From Halolamina pelagica (lineage in GTDB: Archaea; Halobacteriota; Halobacteria; Halobacteriales; Haloferacaceae), in the NCBI RefSeq assembly GCF_900115675.1, contig NZ_FOXI01000008.1:38005-102004 (forward strand): a stretch of DNA of 64,000 nt. The letters run 5' to 3'. Under the pieces are notes generated by a model. The model saw only the letters and a program-made list of their open reading frames with translations, did no database searches and was not told the origin of the DNA. Position 1 is the first letter of the stretch. The number at the start of each line of letters is the position of its first letter. A program made the position numbers and the translations under genes. Shown piece by piece: positions 36,542 to 45,128 of this stretch.

Positions 36542-38197
36542 ATGGCGGTAATCACGATTGATACATTTGAGGTGAAGAATTACAAACCAATCCAAGATTC
36601 GGGGCCGATTAATATTGGTGATATGACGACGTTTATCGGAAAGAATGATGCTGGCAAATCTTCTTTCCTCGAAGCCCTCCACATCTTTCTTGAGGGAGAT
36701 AAACCAGACAACGACCATTTCCACAAGCGAGAGGCTGAGTCGATTTCCTTCATTGCAAGGCTTGCAGAGGCACCATCTGAACTCAAAGACGCACTCTCTG
36801 ATGACTACCTTCCTGAGGGGGATGAAGAGTTCACGATCAAGAAGGAATTCACAAGGAGGGAGGGAACGACTCCGGGAGCCGAAACCTACGTTAATGGCGA
36901 GAAGATGGCCAAAGGGGCGGTTGTCGTCGATGGTGACCAACTGTACAAAGCGAAGTCTCGTGATTTCATATGGGAATACTTCCCTGAGCCACTCCCGATT
37001 TTCGCGGAACGTGATGTGAATGAGGAGACGAAGCTGAAGGGTGGTACCTTCCTAAACAAGCTCCTCATGCCGGTTCTAAGAGGTGGTGGGCTTCACGACG
37101 AGATCGACGAGCAGATCAAGGAACTCAAAGGTTCTCTTCAGGAGACTTCCGAGGGAATCGGGGATCGGTTGACAGAGTACATGCAGTCTCACCTAGCTGA
37201 TGTCGAGAAGGTGAATATGAGTCCCGGAAGTATCCAAATCAGCAAAGCGATTTCCCCGAAGATTCATCTCGAAGACAAGCACCTCTCGGAGAGCATCGAC
37301 GTTCGGGAACGGGGATCGGGTGTAGGCAGTCTTCTTCTTCTGTCGATGATGCAAGCCTACGTTGATCTGCAAGTTGGTGAGGGGTACATGCTCCTCTTCG
37401 AGGAGCCGGGGAACTTCCTCCATCCAGCAGCAGAACGGAAGATGCTGGATGCCTTGCGAAGTATCGCTGATAGTGGTGGCCAAGTGATGATAACCACGCA
37501 TTCGCAGGTATTCATCGATAACCGGGCGGATGCGGAAATGTACATCACGCGTCGTGACTCCGGAGTCACATCCTTCGAACACATCGAGGAAGACGCATTC
37601 AAAGCCGTCGACGAGATCGGGGCACGAAATAGCGACATCCTCCAGAGCGACTTCGTAATCTACGTCGAGGGGCCGTCAGATGTGAAAGTCCTAGAGGCAC
37701 TTTCGGAAGCGTATGTCGAGGATTGGAAGGAGCACAACATCACGATACAACATCTCGGTGGCACCGGAAATATGCGTCATTGTGAACCAGCGAAGCTGAA
37801 AAAGATCAATCGGAACTTCGCCTTCTTGTTTGATAGTGATAAGAAAGCCGCAGGTGACGACCTGAAGGGGGAAGTTCAGTCGATTAAAGAGAAATCAGCC
37901 AGAGAGGGCATTGATTGCCATGTGTTGGAACGAAGAGAGATTGAAAATTACTATCATCCTGATGCGATTGGGAAAGTGCTATCCATTCCAATTTCTGAAG
38001 ATGACCTCTCCAAGTATTGCGATATTGAACAGGAGGTGAATAGGCTGGTAGCTCAGGAGTATGATGTTAAATCAGTCAGTGCTTACAACAAAATTGACCA
38101 CGGAAAGCAAATCATCGAGTGGATGTACGAGAACGGCAAGTCAATCGAGGAAATCGAGGGATTCCTCGATGACTGTGTAGAACAAGCGAAGGCGTAA
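36542..38197 (+). CDS. OLD-family ATPase-TOPRIM nuclease
   Basis: The 551-residue protein has an ABC/SMC-like ATPase: Walker A IGKNDAGKS (residues 33-40), signature-like RGSGVGSLLL, Walker B YMLLFEEPGN (from 282) and an H-loop ITTHSQVF. A TOPRIM domain follows with Glu376 (VIYVEGPSD) and Asp431/Asp433 (LFDSDK). This is the OLD/GajA architecture, a nicking or cutting nuclease used in several phage-defence systems (Gabija, PARIS-like, OLD). No UvrD partner is adjacent on the same strand; the neighbour is the zinc-ribbon/PD-(D/E)XK gene, so the system looks different from Gabija. Base composition is AT-rich like that neighbour. It converges on pglX with a 4-base gap. Confidence 0.8.
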   Translation: MAVITIDTFEVKNYKPIQDSGPINIGDMTTFIGKNDAGKSSFLEALHIFLEGDKPDNDHFHKREAESISFIARLAEAPSELKDALSDDYLPEGDEEFTIKKEFTRREGTTPGAETYVNGEKMAKGAVVVDGDQLYKAKSRDFIWEYFPEPLPIFAERDVNEETKLKGGTFLNKLLMPVLRGGGLHDEIDEQIKELKGSLQETSEGIGDRLTEYMQSHLADVEKVNMSPGSIQISKAISPKIHLEDKHLSESIDVRERGSGVGSLLLLSMMQAYVDLQVGEGYMLLFEEPGNFLHPAAERKMLDALRSIADSGGQVMITTHSQVFIDNRADAEMYITRRDSGVTSFEHIEEDAFKAVDEIGARNSDILQSDFVIYVEGPSDVKVLEALSEAYVEDWKEHNITIQHLGGTGNMRHCEPAKLKKINRNFAFLFDSDKKAAGDDLKGEVQSIKEKSAREGIDCHVLERREIENYYHPDAIGKVLSIPISEDDLSKYCDIEQEVNRLVAQEYDVKSVSAYNKIDHGKQIIEWMYENGKSIEEIEGFLDDCVEQAKA

Positions 38198-38201
38198 TCG
38201 A

Positions 38202-41200
38202 CTACAACACTTTGTCCTCGACGACCTCCGGGATGATGTCCTTCTCCGCGAGCGGCGTGATGTTGATCGCCACGCCATGCTTGTGGACAGGCTGGTAACC
38301 CGTAGTCGTCACCTCTGAGAGCGCCCGATCTTCCCAATCGTTGGGGATGTCTGCAGCGACCTCGTCGCAATCGTCAGAGATCTCTTCGGCCAGTTGGGTG
38401 TACTCGTCAACGTCGGCGGCGAGTTCCGACAGAAGCCGCTGCCGTTCAGAGACACCGGCATCCCCGATTTGGGCCTGTCCGGCGTCCTCGAACTGATCAA
38501 AGTAGTACGTCATGAACAGAATCCCGTTGCTCGCGTAGTGGGAGGAGCCGACGAGATCCTCGTAGTACTCGAAGAGGTCGTAGAGATGTGCCTCGACGGG
38601 TTCGGAACCATCCCCGGCGTAGGTCTCGAAGGCAGTCTGTAGGTCGTCGAGCGCATCGAGCCACTCGTCTTGGTTTTCCTGTACAGTCTCGTAGAACGAG
38701 GGGCTGAACAGGTCTTCCATATCCACGTCATCCAGACCGGCGAGCGTTTCGAGAGTGTCCAGCCGTGACGCTGTCCGCTCCCGGAACTCCGCGACGCGTT
38801 CGGCTGCCTCGGCGGCGCGCTCCTGATTCTGTTCGGGCCACTCGCGAGGGTTGGATTCGGCAAGTTCGCCCAGCTGTTCTTCAAACACGCTGAGCTGTTC
38901 GAGGCCGCTCTCGCACCGTTCGTACTCCTCGGCGGCGTCGGCGCGCTCGGAGGTCGAGAGCGATTCATCGTTACGGCGGCTGTTTGCTGCCGCCCGTCGT
39001 TCGCGAAGGTACGTTCGCCGGGGTTCGAGATACTGGTTCTGTAGGCGGTCGAAGATGCTCGCGTCTAATTGATGGTAGTCGACGAGGCACCCGAAGCCCT
39101 CGCCCTCTGGATCGGAGACGAGTCGTTCGGTCGAGAAGCGCCAGAGGATCGGCGTCCGATCGAACTTCGAGATGTGGTACTCGAATAGGTCGTCTTCCAA
39201 CCACGCGTGGAGGTTCGGATAGGCTTCGTCACTTGCGCTACGGCTTCCGAGTATCTCGTCGACTTCTGCGAGGCGGTCAGTTGCGTATTTGCCCCAGACG
39301 CGCTCGAACTCCATCTCGATGTGAGTGAGTAGATCATTCTCGCCGTCGATCTCTGAGAGGGGTATGATACCATCGTCGGTGTCATGGATAGCTCGGAGAG
39401 TGAAGTGAAGAAGGAGGTCTTTGACTTGTTCCGGGAACTCGTCTGAAGGCTCTGTAACTTCTTCGGGATTGTACTCTTCTCGTTTGTAGGGGTCTTCGTT
39501 CGTTCGTAGAGCGATCTCTTGGAGGACGATTTCGCGTTGCTCATCGGTGATCCCGAAAGAGTCGAAGACTGCCTCGTCAATGTCATCGGTACACGACTGA
39601 AAGTTCTCGCCGACGGTTTCTAGATGCCTTGCAGCTTCTACCCCTAGTTCTTCTATAGATGCCGACCTATCGATCCTGCTGTCGGCATCCTCAATATTGA
39701 GTTCATCGCGGAGTTTACGATGAGGATGCTCGTACTGGGGGAGGTCACTGTCGATCCCTAAAATATGGAGAAGTACGGGGCCACAGTAATATGGGGAGTT
39801 AAACTCGTGTTGACGCTTCTGAATGATGTGTCCGACTGCGTCTCTTGGCAACTGGGATATTCGCTCAATATCATTAAGCTCACTGGGCCATGGAAGCCTT
39901 GAAACATGACTCACCTCCCAATGACGGTCTGGTGTCTGGCCAAGCATAAGATACGTAATTAGATGAGAATTCGCATACCCAAGCATAGACCAACTCTCTA
40001 CATCAGGAGCAAAGATCTTCCCAGCGTGATCAAATAGTGATCCCGGATTAAGATAGCCGAACCGTCGCCCTCCTTCCTTGAGATAGGTGTATGTCAAAAC
40101 CTCCTCAAAGTAATAGTCCTCGTTACGCGGATAAGATCCTGAGTGACGCTTTACTTCTGAACCATTCTGGCCCCAGTATAGAGTCCGGTCAATACGAGGA
40201 AGTAGCCATGCATCTTTCCCGCCCTTTGCGTAAGGAACAAATCCGCTTCCATTACTTTCCCAAAATCTACTAACGAATCGTTCATTATCTCCAGTCGTAA
40301 GTCCTGCTTTGACTGAACCGGCACTCTCTGCATCCAGTCCGCCGTTATCGGCGTCAAAGACAATATCAGAGTCAAATAGTCCTCTGATCTCCTTGGGCAT
40401 CCAGTATGAAAGTGGAGAGCCGGGGATCAGCGAGAAATCCTCTAGGTCACGGACAAAATTCCGCTCAATATTGCCATCATACCTGCCAAATGATGTCTCA
40501 AGAAAGAGCCTCTCTTTCTTTTCCTTCGGCACATCGTGCAGCCGTATGAACCTCGCAGAAGGCTGTTTATTGGTGGTATTGCCTGACCTGACGACAGTAC
40601 CGGCGGTTCTGACGGTAGCGTTGTCCAATACGTCATTTCCGTATTCGGTTAAGAAGTCGAACGTCCCGAGCCTTCCAACAAAGTCTTCTCGGAAATCCTC
40701 CAAGCTCTGTTTGAACATGAACGTTCGGGGGACAATCATCCCAATTCGTCCGGTTTCTTGTGTCATCGACATACATCGCTCGAAGAAATTGATGTAGTAT
40801 TCCGCAGTATATCGGTACTCCTCTTCCAGATACTGCCGAACATTCGATGGAATACGCCCTTGTGAACCGTATGGCGGATTCATCAGCGCCACGTCGTACT
40901 CCTGCGTTAATACTACCAGCAGGTTCAGGAAGCTCTTGAGGTTCTGTTCTCCGAACGAATCGCTCGTCCGTTCTTCGACGGCCCGCCGGAGAGCCTTCAA
41001 GAAGGAGTTCAACGACTGATGAGCCCCGTCATTGTAGTCAGTGAGCTCGGACTGTGTCTTACTAGAGTCGAATACGTCCTCAAGTGTCCCACTCACATCG
41101 AGCAGGCTTCCGAGTGCCTCCGTGTGCTGGAAGGTATCGATGATCTCGCTCAGCGCCTCGCGCAGATCAGTCCCCTCTCCAGTGATCTCGTCCAGCACCT

Positions 41201-42410
41201 TTGCGCCTTCCTCAACCTCTGCCACGCGGGCATCCGCACAGACGATGTCGACGTTGGGCATCTCGAACTGGCCGTCTTCCTCTTCGGCACGCGTCCGGGC
41301 CTTCAGATACAGATTGAACGCCGAGAGCTGGCACGAGCGCAGGTCGATGTCGACGCCGTAGAGGTTGTGTTCGAGGATTTTTGCAGGGATCTCCGCTCGG
41401 TCGAGCTCGTCTTCTTCTTCCCACCAAATGCGCTCCAGCACGTCGAACGCGTACAGTAGGAAATGCCCGCTCCCACACGCCGGGTCGATGACCTTCAGCT
41501 CCGAGGGGTGGTCGAAGTCGGGCGCGTCGCCAGCCTCCTCATCTGGGATAAGGTACGTACAGAGTTCGGGAACGGTCGGACTGTCCTCTGGCGTGACTAA
41601 GCGTTCCTTGCGCTCCTCGGGACTGAGCGCCTCCGGCTCCGGTACCGCCGACTCTTGTCCTTTGGCCTCGAGATAGAGCTTCCCGAGAGAGTTGTCGGTG
41701 AGCATCCGGACAACCCAATGGGGCGTGTAGAACTGGTTCGCCGGGCCCACGTCTTCCGGTTCGAGCGTGTTCTTTGCGTCAAGAGCCTCGACGATCGGTC
41801 GGTTGTAGTACTCGTACACCCACCCCAGTACGTCATCTCCTCGCCAGACTTCGTCGGAGACCTTGTCGAGCATTCCGCAGAGGTCTTCGAACGTGTCGTC
41901 GTCGGGATCGATCAGGCTGTAGACGGTCGAGCGGTCGAATAGAATCTCGATCTCCTCGGCGAGGTTGTCGCACGCGTTACGGTACGCTTCGAGGACGGCC
42001 TCCTCCTCGAGCATGAACTCCTCCGTAACCAGCCGGTCGGCGGCCGGCGTGAGGCCGTCGTCGCGGAAAGCCGTCACCTCGTCGTCGATGAAGTCTCGAA
42101 CCTCCATACAGCGGAGCGCAGCCAGCCGATTGACGATCGTGTAGCCAACGCCCGTAATGTACTGCTCGTGGGCTCCGTCCCAATTGTGGCCATCGGCGGC
42201 TTCGAGTTCGATGGCTTCAACGAGGTCTTCCTGCTCCTCGCTCAGGGACGCGTCGTCGTCCGGCTTCTCGTCGAGGTTGTACTCGTCCTCTAGCTGGTAG
42301 CGAACGTTCGCCTCGACGCGGTCGCGCATCTCGGTGACGACGTCCTCGAGATGCTCGCGCTCTTCCTTGTCGAGCTGGGCCTTGCGGGGTTGGGTAGATT
42401 GTCCGTCCAT
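38202..42410 (-). CDS. pglX: PglX adenine-specific DNA methyltransferase (BREX)
   Basis: The 1402-residue protein has the N6-adenine methyltransferase motifs in gamma order: AdoMet-binding motif I DPACGSGHFL at residues 309-318 and catalytic NPPYGS at 511-516. A large target-recognition and scaffold region follows, and the C-terminus is coiled-coil-rich. PglX marks host DNA in BREX. Composition is uneven: samples at 39901-39960 (47% GC) and 40321-40380 (48%) contrast with 62% at 41941-42000, so the central target-recognition part may have been exchanged. It is tail-to-tail with the OLD-family gene and divergent from the small membrane protein gene. Confidence 0.9.
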   Translation of the reverse strand: MDGQSTQPRKAQLDKEEREHLEDVVTEMRDRVEANVRYQLEDEYNLDEKPDDDASLSEEQEDLVEAIELEAADGHNWDGAHEQYITGVGYTIVNRLAALRCMEVRDFIDDEVTAFRDDGLTPAADRLVTEEFMLEEEAVLEAYRNACDNLAEEIEILFDRSTVYSLIDPDDDTFEDLCGMLDKVSDEVWRGDDVLGWVYEYYNRPIVEALDAKNTLEPEDVGPANQFYTPHWVVRMLTDNSLGKLYLEAKGQESAVPEPEALSPEERKERLVTPEDSPTVPELCTYLIPDEEAGDAPDFDHPSELKVIDPACGSGHFLLYAFDVLERIWWEEEDELDRAEIPAKILEHNLYGVDIDLRSCQLSAFNLYLKARTRAEEEDGQFEMPNVDIVCADARVAEVEEGAKVLDEITGEGTDLREALSEIIDTFQHTEALGSLLDVSGTLEDVFDSSKTQSELTDYNDGAHQSLNSFLKALRRAVEERTSDSFGEQNLKSFLNLLVVLTQEYDVALMNPPYGSQGRIPSNVRQYLEEEYRYTAEYYINFFERCMSMTQETGRIGMIVPRTFMFKQSLEDFREDFVGRLGTFDFLTEYGNDVLDNATVRTAGTVVRSGNTTNKQPSARFIRLHDVPKEKKERLFLETSFGRYDGNIERNFVRDLEDFSLIPGSPLSYWMPKEIRGLFDSDIVFDADNGGLDAESAGSVKAGLTTGDNERFVSRFWESNGSGFVPYAKGGKDAWLLPRIDRTLYWGQNGSEVKRHSGSYPRNEDYYFEEVLTYTYLKEGGRRFGYLNPGSLFDHAGKIFAPDVESWSMLGYANSHLITYLMLGQTPDRHWEVSHVSRLPWPSELNDIERISQLPRDAVGHIIQKRQHEFNSPYYCGPVLLHILGIDSDLPQYEHPHRKLRDELNIEDADSRIDRSASIEELGVEAARHLETVGENFQSCTDDIDEAVFDSFGITDEQREIVLQEIALRTNEDPYKREEYNPEEVTEPSDEFPEQVKDLLLHFTLRAIHDTDDGIIPLSEIDGENDLLTHIEMEFERVWGKYATDRLAEVDEILGSRSASDEAYPNLHAWLEDDLFEYHISKFDRTPILWRFSTERLVSDPEGEGFGCLVDYHQLDASIFDRLQNQYLEPRRTYLRERRAAANSRRNDESLSTSERADAAEEYERCESGLEQLSVFEEQLGELAESNPREWPEQNQERAAEAAERVAEFRERTASRLDTLETLAGLDDVDMEDLFSPSFYETVQENQDEWLDALDDLQTAFETYAGDGSEPVEAHLYDLFEYYEDLVGSSHYASNGILFMTYYFDQFEDAGQAQIGDAGVSERQRLLSELAADVDEYTQLAEEISDDCDEVAADIPNDWEDRALSEVTTTGYQPVHKHGVAINITPLAEKDIIPEVVEDKVL

Positions 42411-42559
42411 GCGAAACTCAGTGATGTTATAAGCAGAGTCATCAAGATGTCTTGAAGATTGTCCATATATTCTGGGACAGCGGCCGAGTTAGGAGTTGGA
42501 AATGAGCTAACGAGGTAGTCCTCCACGAAGCATTTATGCCAAAACGTGGAAGCTGAGGT

Positions 42560-42811
42560 ATGGTAGATGACTTCGCTGGCCCTCGGAAGCTTCGGTACTT
42601 CCTGTATCTACTGCTGATTGTGGTCTTCGGAGCCGTGATCTCGACGATACTCGCAGACTTCTACGGGATCATGTTTCTCAAACCAATCTTCTGGTGGTTC
42701 GTAGAGAACCCGATGGCGCTCTTTGAGCTTGCAGGGTTCTTCTCGATCATCGCGCTGATCCTTATTGTGGGGATGAAAGCTCTGGAACTGGCCGATAATA
42801 GCGGATTCTAA
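42560..42811 (+). CDS. Small two-helix membrane protein, BREX cargo
   Basis: The 83-residue protein has two strongly hydrophobic helices (about residues 13-32 and 50-72) joined by a short aromatic loop (KPIFWWFVENP). Helix 2 is followed by a short acidic tail. It lies divergent from pglX and opposite in strand to the core operon. Small membrane proteins next to nucleases can be abortive effectors or anchors, but nothing in the sequence proves a role here. Confidence 0.55.
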   Translation: MVDDFAGPRKLRYFLYLLLIVVFGAVISTILADFYGIMFLKPIFWWFVENPMALFELAGFFSIIALILIVGMKALELADNSGF

Positions 42812-42931
42812 CTGTCACAGCGAAGTATTCTAAGCGCCTTACGTGAACAGAAGGCCGACACAGCGAAAGCCGACCCAGTGTTGGGTCAAGGTTCGAAAAG
42901 AGTGGGGCTGCGGCCTCTGCTGCCCTCTATC

Positions 42932-43975
42932 TCATTCAGTAGTCTCGCCGAGTATCTCCCGAGCCTGTGATTCAAGCGCGTCAAAATCGATCTCCTGATT
43001 CGGGTTACAGGTGATTCTCACTCCGCTTCGACCACTGCCCCGCATATCCTCTTTGACTGCAACCGACTCAGCATCGATCCCGAGTGCATCCGCAATCTCC
43101 GCAGGGTCTAGCGACGCGGTATCGACGTCGTACAGGTCGATGTGGAACAGCGTCCGCTTCGTCCGGATTGCGATCCGGCGCTTCCGACCCTTGTTGAACG
43201 CGACGTAGTGCTTCTGCCCCCATTCCGGGCCGTTGAGGAATTCTAGCTCCTGCAGCGCGGCTGTGACGTCTTCCAGTAACCCGCCTGTTTCCTCGTTTGA
43301 ACGCTCGTTGAGGTGCCAGCTCTGTCCGTCCTCCTTCCACGGCTCGTCAGAGGTGTCGGGACTTACGTCCGTCACGGTGTGCTCCGGTGTCGGAATCGTC
43401 TGCTCCGCATCGAGATACAGCCGGTCGTCGTCCTTCAGGAGCTGGAACTCGATGACGGAGATGTCGATCGATCTGTCGCTGAGCCACCGGAGGACGATGT
43501 CCAGCCGCTCGCGGACGGACTCACCGACGAAGACGATTCGCTGATCCTGATTGAGAGTGTAGTCCTCGTTGCAAAACTCGTCGAGTACCTCGGTAAAGGT
43601 GGTTTCCTCTTCGTAGAGCGTCCGGCCCCACGTCGTGGACTTGAATTTCTCGAACTGGTCGCGAAGCTTGGAGTAATCCCAGTGCGAGGTGTAAGCGGCG
43701 TACTTGAGTCCCTGAAAATCGACCTTTGGCTTCAGCGCGCCCCGTTTGAGTTCGATAGCGACCACGTTGGCGTCACGGTCGATGGCGAGAAGGTCAATGC
43801 CATCGCCGATCTGCTTGACAGAGACCTCTCGTCCAACGAGGCGAAAGTCCTCTCCTAGGATGCTCTCGGGACTATTGATGATCCACTCCCGGAGGTCATC
43901 TTCACGAAACCCCTCGTCCTTCAGGGAGACCGTTTCTAACGTGGAAACGTCTTCCTTGTCCCCGACTCTCAGCAT
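42932..43975 (-). CDS. NucS/DUF91-like endonuclease-domain protein
   Basis: The 347-residue protein has a PD-(D/E)XK nuclease core with Asp61 (DGIDLLAID) and Glu75-Leu76-Lys77 (VAIELKRG), then Gln88 and Tyr91 (FQGLKYAAY), in the DUF91/NucS-C layout. The entry (FREDDLREWIINSPESILGE) matches DUF91 nucleases. A second domain (about 225-347; KHYVAFNKGRKRRIAIR) may bind nucleic acid or substrate. It is in the same orientation as the BREX core but flanked by oppositely oriented genes, and is probably cargo or a restriction helper. NucS-family proteins in this setting are usually described as mismatch or restriction endonucleases. Confidence 0.7.
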   Translation of the reverse strand: MLRVGDKEDVSTLETVSLKDEGFREDDLREWIINSPESILGEDFRLVGREVSVKQIGDGIDLLAIDRDANVVAIELKRGALKPKVDFQGLKYAAYTSHWDYSKLRDQFEKFKSTTWGRTLYEEETTFTEVLDEFCNEDYTLNQDQRIVFVGESVRERLDIVLRWLSDRSIDISVIEFQLLKDDDRLYLDAEQTIPTPEHTVTDVSPDTSDEPWKEDGQSWHLNERSNEETGGLLEDVTAALQELEFLNGPEWGQKHYVAFNKGRKRRIAIRTKRTLFHIDLYDVDTASLDPAEIADALGIDAESVAVKEDMRGSGRSGVRITCNPNQEIDFDALESQAREILGETTE

Positions 43976-44148
43976 GATGTCGAGATAGAGTCACAGACGC
44001 ATCATAATCTTTTGGAGGCAAGAGATGGGCTTCAATCGTACGTTCAGGATTCAAATGGACGTGTCTCGAGTATCTGTTCGATACGTGGAATCAAACGACT
44101 GATGTTCACCGTGATTTAACGGTCTTCCATCGAGAGGAGCTACAAAGG

Positions 44149-45018
44149 ATGGGACTTCTTCGCTCTATCGTCGGTTCAGTACTTGGGCTTCCAGCTCGGA
44201 TGTGGACTTCGGCGAGAGCGACCCTCTATCGAAGCGAGGCCGAGTTGAACGACGAGGTGGCCTCCCATCTTCCTGATACTGAAGACTTGCGCACAATCAG
44301 CGAAATCGACATCCGCGTCCGAACGAGAGCCTCCTATCCGCGACTGGGTGAGTTCTATTCGAGACAGGCCTTAGCTTCGATCAGCGTGGAACTGGTGGAA
44401 GAAGCACCTTCATACGACATCGTTCACCTGCAGCGCCAGCTACGAGAATCGAATATTCCGGTCGTACAGGTTTTCGAAGACACGCTGGTCTCCCGAGGTA
44501 ACCTCGGAATGAACGAGAGACTCCTGTTTGCTGCCCGTGATGATTCCTCGTTCGAGGTCTTGATCGAACTGGGTGCTGATGTGGGCGATGTCGAGAAGTG
44601 GATCCGAGACCTCGGTCTGGAACTTCTAGAGCACCTTCGAGACATGGAGGGCGCCGCTGATGAGGAGTTTAATCTCGAAAGATACGATCATGGCGAGCGG
44701 ATCGCTACGAGCATCACAGCACATCTCGAGAGATGTTCCCGAAGTAAAGCTCTTGACCGACTTCTAACGCGAGTTGAGGACGAAACGGATAATGTGACAG
44801 TGTTTCGGCGTTACGAGCCTGACTGGTACCTTGAACGCGTAGGGGGATCAGATCATACTGACACGACGATTCTGACCGTGAGTCACCGGTATCGTATTGA
44901 CGGTGAATGGCGCGATGGTGCAGGGACTCACGAGGAGGAACTCACCGAAACAGAGGCTGCACTTCGGTGGCTAAGGGAGTTCCGGAATGACCCGATAGAA
45001 TATCTCGATACACGATAG
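44149..45018 (+). CDS. Unknown 289-residue protein, BREX cargo
   Basis: No family is recognised. It starts with an amphipathic or weakly hydrophobic segment (GLLRSIVGSVLGLPARMW) that may touch the membrane. The rest is mixed alpha/beta and acidic, with no cysteine clusters or nucleotide-binding motif. It lies opposite in strand to the core, between the DUF91 nuclease and the second brxC gene. A strand-flipped gene of this kind in a BREX locus suggests cargo rather than a core component. The start at ATG 44149 is the first in frame; upstream sequence is AT-rich. Confidence 0.5.
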   Translation: MGLLRSIVGSVLGLPARMWTSARATLYRSEAELNDEVASHLPDTEDLRTISEIDIRVRTRASYPRLGEFYSRQALASISVELVEEAPSYDIVHLQRQLRESNIPVVQVFEDTLVSRGNLGMNERLLFAARDDSSFEVLIELGADVGDVEKWIRDLGLELLEHLRDMEGAADEEFNLERYDHGERIATSITAHLERCSRSKALDRLLTRVEDETDNVTVFRRYEPDWYLERVGGSDHTDTTILTVSHRYRIDGEWRDGAGTHEEELTETEAALRWLREFRNDPIEYLDTR

Positions 45019-45128
45019 GCCACCGTGATCCTCATAGAGGTACGTCGTTTCCGAGCGTGATGACGTATCTATGTTGCATAATTACGAGATGAATATAAAT
45101 GAGTTCGCTGTTTTGCAACAGCAAACCG

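Noticed and set aside
36542..38197. Gabija GajA
   Set aside because: The OLD-TOPRIM layout matches, but the adjacent gene is not a UvrD-type GajB; the AddA-like helicase is 12 kb away on the other strand.
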